A stretch of 6,700 nucleotides of DNA from an uncultured Solobacterium sp. (GTDB taxonomy: Bacteria > Bacillota_I > Bacilli_A > Erysipelotrichales > Erysipelotrichaceae), in assembly GCA_927911475.1 (NCBI GenBank), contig CAKMPP010000140.1, positions 1 to 6,700 of the forward strand, read 5' to 3'. The position numbers and the translations under genes are program-made. Shown piece by piece: positions 1 through 6,537 of this stretch (positions within the stretch are counted from its first letter, which is position 1; each line of letters begins with the position of its first letter). The notes beneath the pieces were generated by a model. It saw nothing but the letters and a program-made list of their open reading frames with translations. It had not been told where the DNA came from and did not search any database.

Positions 1-84
1 ATAGCTATGTTTCTATATGATTTTAAGAGCGTAGCGCATCTTTCAAGGACAACGAAATATCGAATTCTGAAGAAAGAGGAGTAG
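1..84 (+). CDS. C-terminal end of an upstream reading frame (partial)
   Basis: Frame 1 is open from the first base to a TAG at 82-84 and would encode about 27 residues, ending in a basic tail (RTTKYRILKKEE). The other two forward frames hit stops quickly. Its stop lies 3 nt before the ATG of the EamA gene, and the EamA ribosome binding site (AAAGAGGAG, about 74-82) sits inside it, which is typical of tightly packed genes in one operon. I do not recognise the protein from this short tail. With only 84 bases an open frame could also be chance, and frameshifts elsewhere in the window make the frame itself uncertain. Confidence 0.45.
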   Translation: MAMFLYDFKSVAHLSRTTKYRILKKEE

Positions 85-87
85 ATT

Positions 88-973
88 ATGAAGAATAAGA
101 ACATCTTAGGACATTTACAGATTATCATGTCCTCATCACTATTTGGCTTAATGCCTTTATTTACAAAGATGGCATATAGCTATGGTGCAACACCGATTAC
201 TGTTGCGTTCTGTCGTTGTTTCTATGCAGCAATCATTCTTGCGGTAATGTTACCGTTTATGAAGAAGAATATCTTCTCGATTGAACGTAAACAAATCGTA
301 CCAATGTTAAAGATTGCGATTCCATTTGGATTAATTCCAGTTGCGTTATTTATTGCCTATACATATCTAGATTCAGGTATGGCAACGATTTTATTCTATA
401 CACATCCTATCTTTGTCATGGTGTTATCCATCCTGATGTATCACACATTTCCTTCTAAGAAACAAATCCTATGTATGATTTTATGTTTTAGCAGGTATTG
501 TTCTATTAAACGCAATACAAGGTGAAATAAAAGTGATTGGTATTGCAGTCGCAATTCTAGCAGGCTTTATCTACAGCATTTATGTGATTGCGTGTGGACA
601 GAAGGGAATTGAAGAGATTGACCCAGCGGTATTATCTTTCTGGATTAACTTGTTTGCGGCTATTGCTGTAAGTATCATTGGTATTGCGACTCGACAATTA
701 ATGATTGTAACTGAACCAATGGGACAGTTATCTATGTTTGTGCTAGCCTTACTTGTATCTGTTATTGCGGTATTACTATTTCAACATGGTGTGTTAGTAA
801 CAGGGGGCTTAAAAGCTTCATTACTTAGTACATTTGAGCCACTTACAAGTTTATTTATTGGCATGATTGTATTCCATGAATTCTTAACGGTACGTCAATG
901 GGTTGGTATTGTACTTGTATTATTATCTGTCATTCTATTAGTGATTCCAGTAGGCACAAAAAAAGAAATGTAG
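88..973 (+). CDS. EamA/DMT-family transporter (frameshifted, restored span)
   Basis: This is a ten-helix drug/metabolite-superfamily permease of the inner membrane; family members export amino acids, metabolites or drugs, and the substrate cannot be read here. The N-terminal half (88-525) has the usual EamA opening (SSSLFGLMPLFTKMAY) and hydrophobic helices. The C-terminal half, in the next frame, has the second repeat, ending with STFEPLTSLFIGMIVFHE and a final helix. The first frame runs off near the TTTT run at 486-489. Dropping one T gives an uninterrupted join (CMILCLAGIVLLNAIQGE) and a 294-residue protein, the normal family length. The start at 88 is supported by AAAGAGGAG just upstream. 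A terminator follows at 982-1008. The second half has no start with a good ribosome site, so two separate genes are unlikely. The family call is firm and the frameshift is probably a sequencing error. Confidence 0.9.
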
Positions 974-981
974 GTTAGCAG

Positions 982-1008
982 GGAAATACACATCTTGTAT
1001 TTCCTTTT
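982..1008 (+). terminator. Rho-independent terminator after the EamA gene
   Basis: A perfect 9-bp stem, GGAAATACA (982-990) and TGTATTTCC (996-1004), encloses a 5-nt loop and is followed by TTTT and further A/T bases. It starts 8 nt after the EamA stop codon and separates that gene from the DUF3793-flavodoxin promoter. Confidence 0.85.
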
Positions 1009-1037
1009 ATAATACGCTTGAAAGAAGATAAAATCAG

Positions 1038-1066
1038 TTGACGTGTAAAACGAAAAGTATTATATT
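1038..1066 (+). promoter_or_regulatory. Housekeeping sigma promoter of the DUF3793-flavodoxin operon
   Basis: A -35 box TTGACG (1038-1043) and a -10 box TATATT (1061-1066) are separated by exactly 17 bp, each one mismatch from consensus. Transcription would begin around 1072-1074, inside the inverted repeat described next, leaving a leader of about 30 nt before the ATG at 1104. This is the best-looking promoter in the window. Confidence 0.75.
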
Positions 1067-1072
1067 TACCTT

Positions 1073-1094
1073 AGTTAGTTTAGTGTAACTAACT
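1073..1094 (+). promoter_or_regulatory. Inverted repeat at the transcription start, candidate metalloregulator operator
   Basis: The arms AGTTAGTT (1073-1080) and AACTAACT (1087-1094) are perfect reverse complements around a 6-nt centre. The site lies directly downstream of the -10 box, where a bound repressor would block RNA polymerase. The TTAG/CTAA-rich arms recall DtxR/IdeR-type iron boxes (known consensus halves TTAGGTTAG and CTAACCTAA), but the spacing differs, and it is not a Fur- or PerR-like site. Control of a flavodoxin operon fits iron regulation. The regulator's identity is inference; the symmetry and position are directly visible. The same repeat would also fold as a hairpin at the 5' end of the mRNA. 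Confidence 0.6.
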
Positions 1095-1103
1095 TCTGAA
1101 ACT

Positions 1104-1658
1104 ATGCCGGAAGAACTCATTGTAGAACATTGTGCACCGACATTAGCCGGTGTCAAAACGGGAAACCTGTTTAATTGTGGTTATTCTTGTAAGGAACAAT
1201 TAATGAAGCAGATTGAAGAGATCAATCATCGCTTTAGAAATTGTGATCTTAAAATGACTATCCTCAGTTATCCAAAGGATCGAGCACTCATTTATCTTTA
1301 TCGACCAACCTGGTTGAAAACGGATTTATCCAAAGAAGAAGTTGTTTCGATACTAAAGGAAAGAGGGTATCCAATTGATGATATGTCTGCATGTATTGAC
1401 GTATTAAGTCAACGTATTCAATCATCACATCAACGTGCTTTCCCACATGAAATTGGATGTTTCTTGGGATATCCAGCAGAAGATGTACGAGGTTTTATTG
1501 AGGATATTAAACCTTGTAAACTTGTTGGAACTTGGAAAGTATATGGCAATGAGGAGATGGCAAAGCATTTATTCCAAATATATGAGAAATGTACATATGC
1601 ATATTTGGAACATTTTGAAAAAGGAATGTCTTTAGAACAGTTAGTTAGATTTGTCTAA
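1104..1658 (+). CDS. DUF3793 family protein
   Basis: This is a 184-residue soluble protein of the DUF3793 family, whose biochemical function is unknown. Recognisable family segments are HCAPTLAGVKTGNLF near residues 9-23, the ALIYLYRP strand at about 62-69, FLGYPAEDVRGFIED at about 120-134, and CKLVGTWKVYGNEEMA followed by YEKC in the C-terminal third. Several cysteines are present (residues 10, 25 and 29 near the N-terminus). There are no membrane segments or signal peptide. It is the first gene of an operon with flavodoxin, which starts 19 nt after its stop, so a role linked to flavodoxin or iron limitation is plausible but inferred. The start at 1104 is chosen because the conserved HCAPTLAG motif follows immediately and an in-frame stop lies at 1086. 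It lacks an obvious Shine-Dalgarno sequence. Unlike most neighbours, its frame is unbroken. Confidence 0.85.
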   Translation: MPEELIVEHCAPTLAGVKTGNLFNCGYSCKEQLMKQIEEINHRFRNCDLKMTILSYPKDRALIYLYRPTWLKTDLSKEEVVSILKERGYPIDDMSACIDVLSQRIQSSHQRAFPHEIGCFLGYPAEDVRGFIEDIKPCKLVGTWKVYGNEEMAKHLFQIYEKCTYAYLEHFEKGMSLEQLVRFV

Positions 1659-1661
1659 ATT

Positions 1662-1669
1662 AAAGGAGG
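1662..1669 (+). promoter_or_regulatory. Strong ribosome binding site fixing the flavodoxin start
   Basis: AAAGGAGG lies 8 nt before the ATG at 1678. The frame can be extended upstream to an ATG at 1651, but that start overlaps the DUF3793 end and has no ribosome site. The site at 1662 places the true start at 1678, giving the usual MSKVAVVYTSTTGNTE flavodoxin N-terminus. Confidence 0.9.
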
Positions 1670-1677
1670 AAAAAATC

Positions 1678-2100
1678 ATGAGTAAAGTAGCAGTTGTGTA
1701 CACAAGTACAACAGGTAACACAGAAAAGATGGCTGAAGCTATCGCTGAAGGCGCAAAGAGCAAGGGAGCAGAAGTTGTTGTATTAACAGCAGATGCATTC
1801 TCAGCTGGTGAAGTAGCTAACTACGATGCAATCGCATTTGGTAGCCCAGCTATGGGTGTTGAACAGCTTGAAGAGAGCGTGTTCGAGCCAATGTTTGCTG
1901 ACGTTGAAGGTAGCCTAGCTGGTAAGAAGGTTGGTCTATTCGGCTCCTATGGTTGGGGTGATGGCGAATGGATGCGTACATGGCAGGATCGTGTAGCAGC
2001 AGATGGAGCTGTATTAGTACAAGATGGTGTTATGGCAAACTATGAACCTGATGATGGTGCATTAGCACAGTGCAAAGCATTAGGTGAAGCATTAGCTTAA
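1678..2100 (+). CDS. fld: Flavodoxin (short chain)
   Basis: This is a 140-residue FMN-binding electron carrier of the cytoplasm, which replaces ferredoxin as a low-potential donor when iron is scarce. The phosphate-binding loop TSTTGNT is at residues 9-15, right after the first beta strand (KVAVVY). The FMN loops AFGSPAMGVEQLEE (about 62-75) and FGSYGWGDGEWM (about 88-99) are both present, the latter supplying aromatic residues that stack on the flavin. The 140-residue length and lack of the 20-residue insertion make it a short-chain, clostridial-type flavodoxin. It is the second gene of the DUF3793 operon and ends at the 2121-2154 terminator. The strong ribosome site and many GCA/GGT-type codons suggest high expression. 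The call is secure; the iron-regulated role is inferred from the promoter and family knowledge. Confidence 0.96.
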   Translation: MSKVAVVYTSTTGNTEKMAEAIAEGAKSKGAEVVVLTADAFSAGEVANYDAIAFGSPAMGVEQLEESVFEPMFADVEGSLAGKKVGLFGSYGWGDGEWMRTWQDRVAADGAVLVQDGVMANYEPDDGALAQCKALGEALA

Positions 2101-2112
2101 TCAAAGATATGA

Positions 2113-2154
2113 AATAATAAAAACTGTCACTTCTAAGAAGGTGACAGTTTTTTT
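2113..2154. terminator. Bidirectional terminator between flavodoxin and the deacetylase gene
   Basis: Arms AAACTGTCAC (2121-2130) and GTGACAGTTT (2141-2150) form a perfect 10-bp stem. A T run (2148-2154) follows on the plus strand. On the minus strand the complement of AATAATAAAAA upstream (2113-2123) supplies a second T-rich tail. It therefore suits both the flavodoxin operon and the convergent minus-strand deacetylase, which stops at 2161. Confidence 0.9.
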
Positions 2155-2160
2155 ACTTGA

Positions 2161-3620
2161 TTAGTTTGCTATACCATGATGAGCAGTATAGCTACCTGCT
2201 GTTAATGATGAGAAGTGATAACCATTCTGTAGACCCCAGACAATGATGCGTTCAACTGCATCGACTGAGAAACCTTTTGTGTCGTGTTGTAATACAACAG
2301 AAGGGCGGTTATTTGCTGAAGCGTTTTGAACTTGAGTGATTACATTTTCATAGACTTCATCTGCTGTGGAAGCTCCACCTGCATCACCACTGGATACATT
2401 CCAGTCAAAGTAAGTATAGCCCTTTAAAGCAGCCTGTCTTACTAAGGTTGTCATAATACCTGCAGTATAATTACGGCTAACGGTATTAGAAGAACCACCA
2501 GGGAAACGGAATAGATTTGCGTATGTTCCTGTCTGTTGGTAGATAATGTTATTCATTGCGTTGAAGTCATTCCAGAATGCATCTGTACTTGAGTATACAT
2601 TTGAATAATCATGCGTGTAAGAATGTTCCGCAACAACGTGACCTGCTTGTGCTTCCTTTTGAATCATATAGATATAGTCAGGTTGTAAAGCAGTTACGAA
2701 GAAGGTTGCTGGAATATTGTACTTAGCTAGTACATCTAATAGACGTTGTGTATGTGCACTTGGTCCATCATCAAATGTTAAATAAATTGTTTTATTGTCT
2801 TCTGCTTGAATCTGATTTGGTGGAAGATTTTGTACGTGTACTACACGCTGTACAGTTGTTTCGTTGTTGTGGGAATCCTTGCATGTATATGTAAGTGTAT
2901 AATCACCTGGCGTGTAAACATCGACACTACCAGTAACGACTGTATTTGCAGTGATATCTCCATCTAAATCATCAATTGCAGTATATGAATCCACAAATTC
3001 ATTTCCACGAACCCATGTTACATCATTACCACCAATGAGTGTTATTTCAGGTCCTTTACGATCGTCGTAGACAATCTTGCGTTCTTCAGTAGCTTTATTG
3101 CCATGCGAGTCGATAACTTTTATACGTTACAACACCATCTTTTTTCTTCACGTATAACTTTATCAGTTAAATCACCATCATAATCATCAATTGCAGTATA
3201 GCCTTCTTCTTCATATGGATGATTGAAGAGGGTATAACTATCTGGGTTTGATGTTAGTGTAATTTTAGGAGCTGTTGTATCTTGTACAACAACTGTACGT
3301 TCTTGGGTGGCTTTTAATCCATCTTTTTCAGCAGTATACTCGATTTTATAAGAACCTAACTTACTTGTATCAACAGTACCTTTGCTTTTTACTTCTAACT
3401 TTTCACGTAAGAAGGTAAGAATTGTACCTTGTTTATAGGCTACTGCGCCTTGATCTTCATAGTTTGATTTATACTCAACGAGTGTTGTTTGATCGCCATT
3501 TACTTCTATTACAACTTCCCATTTATTTAGTAATACTACAAGACTTGCACTAAATAAAAATAAGACAGTAACGAAAATCAAAAACTTTGTTAAGGGTTTT
3601 TTGATTAATTGTTTGTTCAT
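2161..3620 (-). CDS. Membrane-anchored polysaccharide (peptidoglycan-type) deacetylase with Ig-like repeats, frameshifted
   Basis: After repair this is a 485-residue extracytoplasmic protein. A single N-terminal membrane anchor (about residues 13-33) is followed by roughly three Ig-like modules of the bacterial DUF5011 type, marked by DTTAPKITL, YTAIDDYDGDLTD and a second YTAIDDLDGDIT. A NodB deacetylase domain runs from about 275 to the end. All NodB motifs are intact: TFDDGPS (about 281-287, catalytic and metal Asp), HSYTH (332-336, metal His pair), RFPGG (371-375), FDWN (404-407) and LQHDT (443-447). Such enzymes remove acetyl groups from cell-wall N-acetylglucosamine, as PgdA does for lysozyme resistance; the exact substrate is inferred. 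The frame breaks twice, at the T runs 3140-3145 and 3118-3121 (A runs on the coding strand). Dropping one base from each restores EEKDGVVTYKVIDSHGNK. The start at 3620 has GAGG upstream. Confidence 0.9.
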
Positions 3621-3631
3621 ATAAATACCTC

Positions 3632-3661
3632 ATTATCTATTTTACCATTAATTATGGTAAA
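3632..3661 (-). promoter_or_regulatory. Inverted repeat overlapping a possible promoter of the deacetylase gene
   Basis: TTTACCAT (3641-3648) and ATGGTAAA (3654-3661) form a perfect 8-bp inverted repeat with a 5-nt centre. On the minus strand a possible -35 TTACCA (3660-3655) and -10 GATAAT (3637-3632) are separated by 17 bp, so the repeat overlaps the -35 box as an operator would. It sits directly downstream of the terminator of the 101-residue gene, which argues that the deacetylase needs its own promoter here. The symmetry is seen directly; the promoter is a moderate match and the regulator is unknown. Confidence 0.4.
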
Positions 3662-3694
3662 AAGAAAAAAACCACCAGTTTTATTACCGATGGT
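3662..3694 (-). terminator. Terminator of the 101-residue protein gene
   Basis: Read on the minus strand, ACCATCGGT (3694-3686) pairs with ACTGGTGGT (3679-3671), a 9-bp stem that includes two G-T wobbles and a 6-nt loop. It is followed by a T-rich tail (TTTTTTCTTT, 3670-3661). The wobbles pair only on the minus strand, so it serves that direction. It starts about 12 nt after the stop codon at 3706. Confidence 0.8.
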
Positions 3695-3705
3695 AGATTA
3701 AGATT

Positions 3706-4011
3706 TTATTTACTGAATAAATCTTTAGCCTTGTCGAGTAAGCCTTCACCAGCTGACTTAGCTGCGTTAGCTACATTCTGTAAATCATCAAGACCAAGCT
3801 TTCCATCTTCACCAAGAAGACCCTTAACGACGTCGTTCTTCTTAACTTCAGCAGCGATACGATCAAAGTCTTCCTTTGTTAACTTTCCATCATCGCCTAA
3901 GATGCCCTTTAATACTTCATTGTTTGCAGCGAAAGTCTTTAATTTTTCAGGGCTCTTTTTTAATTCTTCAACTACCTTTGTTGCTAGTTCTTGTACATTA
4001 ATATCTGACAT
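3706..4011 (-). CDS. Small acidic/lysine-rich protein with two EF-hand-like repeats, function unknown
   Basis: I do not recognise a named family for this 101-residue protein. It has no signal peptide or membrane helix and is highly charged, so it is probably cytoplasmic. Two direct repeats of about 26 residues, with a 28-residue period, cover residues 31-56 and 59-84. They share N-x-V-x-K-G-x-L-G-x-D-G-K-L and an acidic pair after it, with about 12 of 26 positions identical. The DDGKL/EDGKL cores resemble the end of an EF-hand or dockerin loop, but the first two calcium-ligand aspartates are missing, so calcium binding is doubtful. The ends look like amphipathic helices (VQELATKVVEELKK and LLDKAKDLFSK). 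The start at 4011 is supported by AAAGGAG 9 nt upstream. It has its own terminator and a possible promoter, so it is probably a monocistronic, well-expressed gene. The frame is intact. Confidence 0.8.
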   Translation of the reverse strand: MSDINVQELATKVVEELKKSPEKLKTFAANNEVLKGILGDDGKLTKEDFDRIAAEVKKNDVVKGLLGEDGKLGLDDLQNVANAAKSAGEGLLDKAKDLFSK

Positions 4012-4038
4012 TTTATTTTCTCCTTTTAGGTTGAGGAT

Positions 4039-4067
4039 ATCATAATGGAAATAAATCTTTTATACAA
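4039..4067 (-). promoter_or_regulatory. Possible promoter of the 101-residue protein gene
   Basis: On the minus strand, TTGTAT (4067-4062) and TATGAT (4044-4039) are spaced by 17 bp, placing the start of transcription just upstream of the AAAGGAG ribosome site. The -35 matches consensus at only three positions. There is no terminator between this gene and the DUF7000-like gene ending at 4074, so read-through is also possible. Confidence 0.4.
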
Positions 4068-4073
4068 GTGAAA

Positions 4074-4598
4074 CTATTCTGCTTCCGTAAAGCCTTTTGT
4101 GGATGTAATTGGGAAACGTATTTCATCCGCATAGAGGAAACTTTCAATACGAGAAGTATATTGTTGGATTGTTTCTAATATTCTAGGCATTTGAGTATCT
4201 GCGTTATCTGGTTGAATATGGTCAACTATAGAAACTTCAATCATACCAAAGGTAGGGTTATGCAAAAACTTATCATGCCATTCAGAATCTGCTAGAAGTA
4301 CATTGTATGCATGTTTTACTTTTTCATTTTGTGATACAAGCCAAAGTTCAATACCAAGAGTATGATGATTTAATGCAATGATAAACTTTAGATAGCGGTC
4401 ATATAAAAAACGCATCATGAATAGAGAAGTAACTATAGTCCATAAACCCAGGTGTAATTTCACTGACAGTGAACATAGAAGGGATAGAATTATGTAACTT
4501 CGTAAAATAGTTCATGATTTCGATATATGCGACTTGTAAATCACCTTGATTTACAACTTTTGATAGGTATCAAGATAATAGTTCATATCTTTTGGCAT
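4074..4598 (-). CDS. DUF7000-like protein, function unknown (two compensating frameshifts)
   Basis: The restored product has 174 residues and no clear membrane segment. Start at 4598: GGAGG lies 8 nt upstream and the protein opens MPKDMNYYLDTYQK. The first frame stops almost at once; adding one A to the short A run (4558-4561 on the plus strand) continues it as VVNQGDLQVAYIEIMNYF and then FMDYSYFSIHDAF. Removing one base from the six-base run at 4405-4410 joins it to the long downstream segment starting LYDRYLKFIIALNHH. The central part, with LKFIIALNHHTLGIELWLVSQN followed by a W-containing helix, matches my memory of DUF7000 proteins, which are about this size and uncharacterised. The visible downstream frame alone, from an ATG at 4463, is out of frame for its first 17 residues or so and has no ribosome site, so it is not the true start. 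It is divergent from the CPBP gene. Confidence 0.65.
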
Positions 4599-4706
4599 AG
4601 AATCAACCTCCACATAATCAGATTATACTTCATATAACTTTAAGATTATATGGTTTTATCATACCTCATCATTCATATATAATAAAGAACGGAGGTTCAT
4701 TCTATG
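4596..4706. repeat. Mirrored leader sequences of the divergent DUF7000-like and CPBP genes
   Basis: The start region of the minus-strand gene (GGAGGTTGATTCTATG, 4611-4596) and that of the plus-strand gene (GGAGGTTCATTCTATG, 4691-4706) are 15/16 identical in opposite orientation, forming a long-range inverted repeat across the whole divergent intergenic region. Each is preceded by a TATAAT: minus strand 4627-4622, plus strand 4678-4683. Ribosome site and start codon alone explain only about half of the matching bases. Confidence 0.6.
4656..4683 (+). promoter_or_regulatory. Possible promoter of the CPBP gene
   Basis: A perfect TATAAT lies at 4678-4683, with TTATCA (4656-4661) 16 bp upstream as a weak -35. 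Transcription would start around 4690, immediately at the ribosome site, giving a leader of only about 14 nt. On the opposite strand another perfect TATAAT (4627-4622) could serve the DUF7000-like gene, but I see no convincing -35 for it. The region is so AT-rich that chance matches are likely. Confidence 0.4.
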
Positions 4707-5557
4707 AATTTTGATAAATTAAAAAATAACAGCCGTAATATTCTGAAATCAATCGGACTTATTATCCTTGCATTAGCTATCTATCACGTAGTTTCAGATA
4801 TTGTAGTAGGGTTTGGATATAGTTTCTTTACAGAGGAACAAATTGAAGCACTTAGCTACTATTTCTTTGATACAGTCATCTGCGTGCTTACATGTATCTT
4901 ACTATTCTTTGTGTACTATTTTACTTCTAGAAAGAAGACAGGTCTTGTATTAGCAGATGCTAAGATGCCTAAGTGGTTGATTGTTCCATTTGCAATCATT
5001 ATTACACTAGGTATGGGTTTGGTTAGTTCACTTTGGCTAGACTTTGCATATACACAACTTGCAAATGTACCATTGTTGCACAGAGCGTTGAAAGCTTTGA
5101 CTCCGCTTGGTCAACAATAGGTGAAGATCCATATATCTGGGTATGCTTATCTGTTGTTATCTTCGGCCCAATTGCAGAGGAACTCTTATTCCGTGGTATT
5201 ATTCATAACTCCATTAAAAAGGTATGTAACCCATATGTAGCGATTGTATTATCTGGATTGATGTTTGGTATTTGGCATGGAGAATTCGTACAGACAGTTT
5301 ATACAACATTCTTCGGTATTGCATTAGCAGTGGTATATGAATATAGTGGTTCTCTTTGGGTACCAATCGGTATGCATATCTTGAATAACTTTACATCTAC
5401 ATTACCACCAGCACTGGATACAACTTCCACATATTTACTGATTACACGCATAGAAGAAATTTGTTTACTACCTACAATACTACTACTCATTTACATGATT
5501 CGTGCTATCCATAAAAAGGAGAAAGAAAACCATGAAATTAATTCTGTATCATGCTAA
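4704..5557 (+). CDS. CPBP-family intramembrane metalloprotease (frameshifted, restored span)
   Basis: The restored protein is a 284-residue integral membrane protein of the CPBP (CAAX protease and bacteriocin-processing, 'Abi') family, related to Rce1. Roles in bacteria include bacteriocin self-immunity and processing of membrane peptides, but the substrate cannot be told here. The N-terminal half has hydrophobic helices (about residues 15-35, 55-75, 90-108). The second half has all three CPBP motifs: EELLFRG (about 159-165, catalytic Glu pair and Arg), FGIWH (188-192) and HILNN (225-229). The frame breaks between about 5073 and 5084, where one base seems to be missing; inserting one gives NVPLL-x-QSVESFDSAWSTIGEDP. 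The start at 4704 has GGAGG 8 nt before it. Its end overlaps the D-LDH start by 26 bp, so the two are probably co-transcribed. Confidence 0.88.
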
Positions 5558-6528
5558 TGCGATGATGAAAGAAATTGCCGAAAAACTGGGCAAAAGAAAA
5601 TCAGATTGAAGTAACAGTATTATCAGAACTATTGACTGCAGAAAGTGTAAAACTCGCAAAGGGATATGATGGAATTATTAACTCTCAAGCTGCAGGTACT
5701 ATCGATAAAGAAATCTATAGCACATTACGTGAATATGGTATTCGCCAGATTGCGTTAGTGAGTGCAGGATATGAATTATATGATTTAAAACTCGCAACAG
5801 AAAATAACTTAGTAATTACAAATGTTCCTAGTTATTCACCAGAATCTATCGCCGAATATACTGTATTAACTGGTTTAAATCTTGTTCGCAATAACAATAC
5901 TATTATCGCTAATGTCGCAAAAAACGACTTCCGTTGGCAACCATCTATCTGTGGAAGAGTTATGGGAGATATGAAAGTAGCGATTATTGGAACTGGTAGA
6001 ATTGGACAAATCACAGCGAGATTATTCCATGGGTTTGGATGTGAACTTACTGGATTTGATTTATATCAGAATGAAGGAATTAAGAGTATCCTGAGCTATA
6101 AAGACTCTATTGAAGCAGCAGTTAAGGATGCAGATATCGTTTCCATTCATATGCCAGCAACCCCAGATAATCGTCATTGCTTTGACTATGAGATGTTTCA
6201 GAAGTTTAAGCCTGGTGCTATCTTACTAAATATGGCAAGAGGCTCTATTGTTGATACAGAAGGGTTACTAAAGGCTTTGGATGAAGGTATTCTAGCTGGT
6301 GCAGGTATTGATACTTACGAGTATGAAATGCCATATATCCAAAAGGATTACCAGGATAAGCTAATCGAAGATGAAGTATTTGCACGTCTAGTACATCATC
6401 CACGTGTGATGTATTCTCCACATATTGCATACTTTACAGATGAAGCAATTAAGAACCTTGTAGAAGGTGCATTAAACGCTGCTGTTGAAGTGATTACAAC
6501 AGGCACATCTAAATCTAGAGTAAACTAG
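5532..6528 (+). CDS. ldhA: D-lactate dehydrogenase (D-2-hydroxyacid dehydrogenase family, frameshifted near the start)
   Basis: This enzyme reduces pyruvate to D-lactate with NADH in the cytoplasm, regenerating NAD+ in fermentation. The restored protein has 331 residues, the usual D-LDH length. Visible features are the Rossmann motif AIIGTGRIGQITARLF (about 151-166, GxGxxG), an Asp at about 176 that favours NAD, NMARGSIVDTEGL with the substrate-binding Arg at about 236, AGIDTYEYE with Glu at about 265, and SPHIAYFTDEA with the catalytic His at about 297. These match the Arg235/Glu264/His296 set of lactobacillal D-LDH. The start at 5532 has AAAGGAG upstream. Translation stops after about 25 codons unless one A is dropped from the AAAAA run at 5581-5585, which yields KEIAENWAKENQIEV. 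A start at 5575 would lose the first strand and has no ribosome site. VanH-like 2-hydroxyacid dehydrogenases are close relatives, but no van partners are present. Confidence 0.92.
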
Positions 6529-6537
6529 GCATATGTT

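Noticed and set aside
88..973. Two-gene (heterodimeric, SMR-like) transporter in place of one EamA protein
   Set aside because: The halves join seamlessly by dropping one T at 486-489, and the second half has no proper start; one frameshifted gene explains it better.
1435..1635. 66-codon open frame inside the DUF3793 gene on the same strand
   Set aside because: It is an out-of-frame shadow of a gene with clear family motifs, with no ribosome site of its own.
3731..4045. 104-codon plus-strand frame opposite the 101-residue protein gene
   Set aside because: It is antisense to a gene with a good ribosome site and terminator; its Ser/Phe-rich composition is the expected mirror of Lys/Glu/Asp codons.
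5299..5490. 63-codon minus-strand frame inside the CPBP gene
   Set aside because: It lies opposite a region encoding conserved CPBP motifs and has no supporting signals.
5832..6430. Two minus-strand frames of about 60 codons opposite the D-LDH gene
   Set aside because: Both are antisense to conserved dehydrogenase motifs and show no protein-like character.
4704..6528. A van-type resistance or bacteriocin immunity locus suggested by D-2-hydroxyacid dehydrogenase plus CPBP protease
   Set aside because: No D-Ala-D-Lac ligase, VanX, bacteriocin peptide or dedicated exporter is visible; the dehydrogenase fits housekeeping D-LDH.
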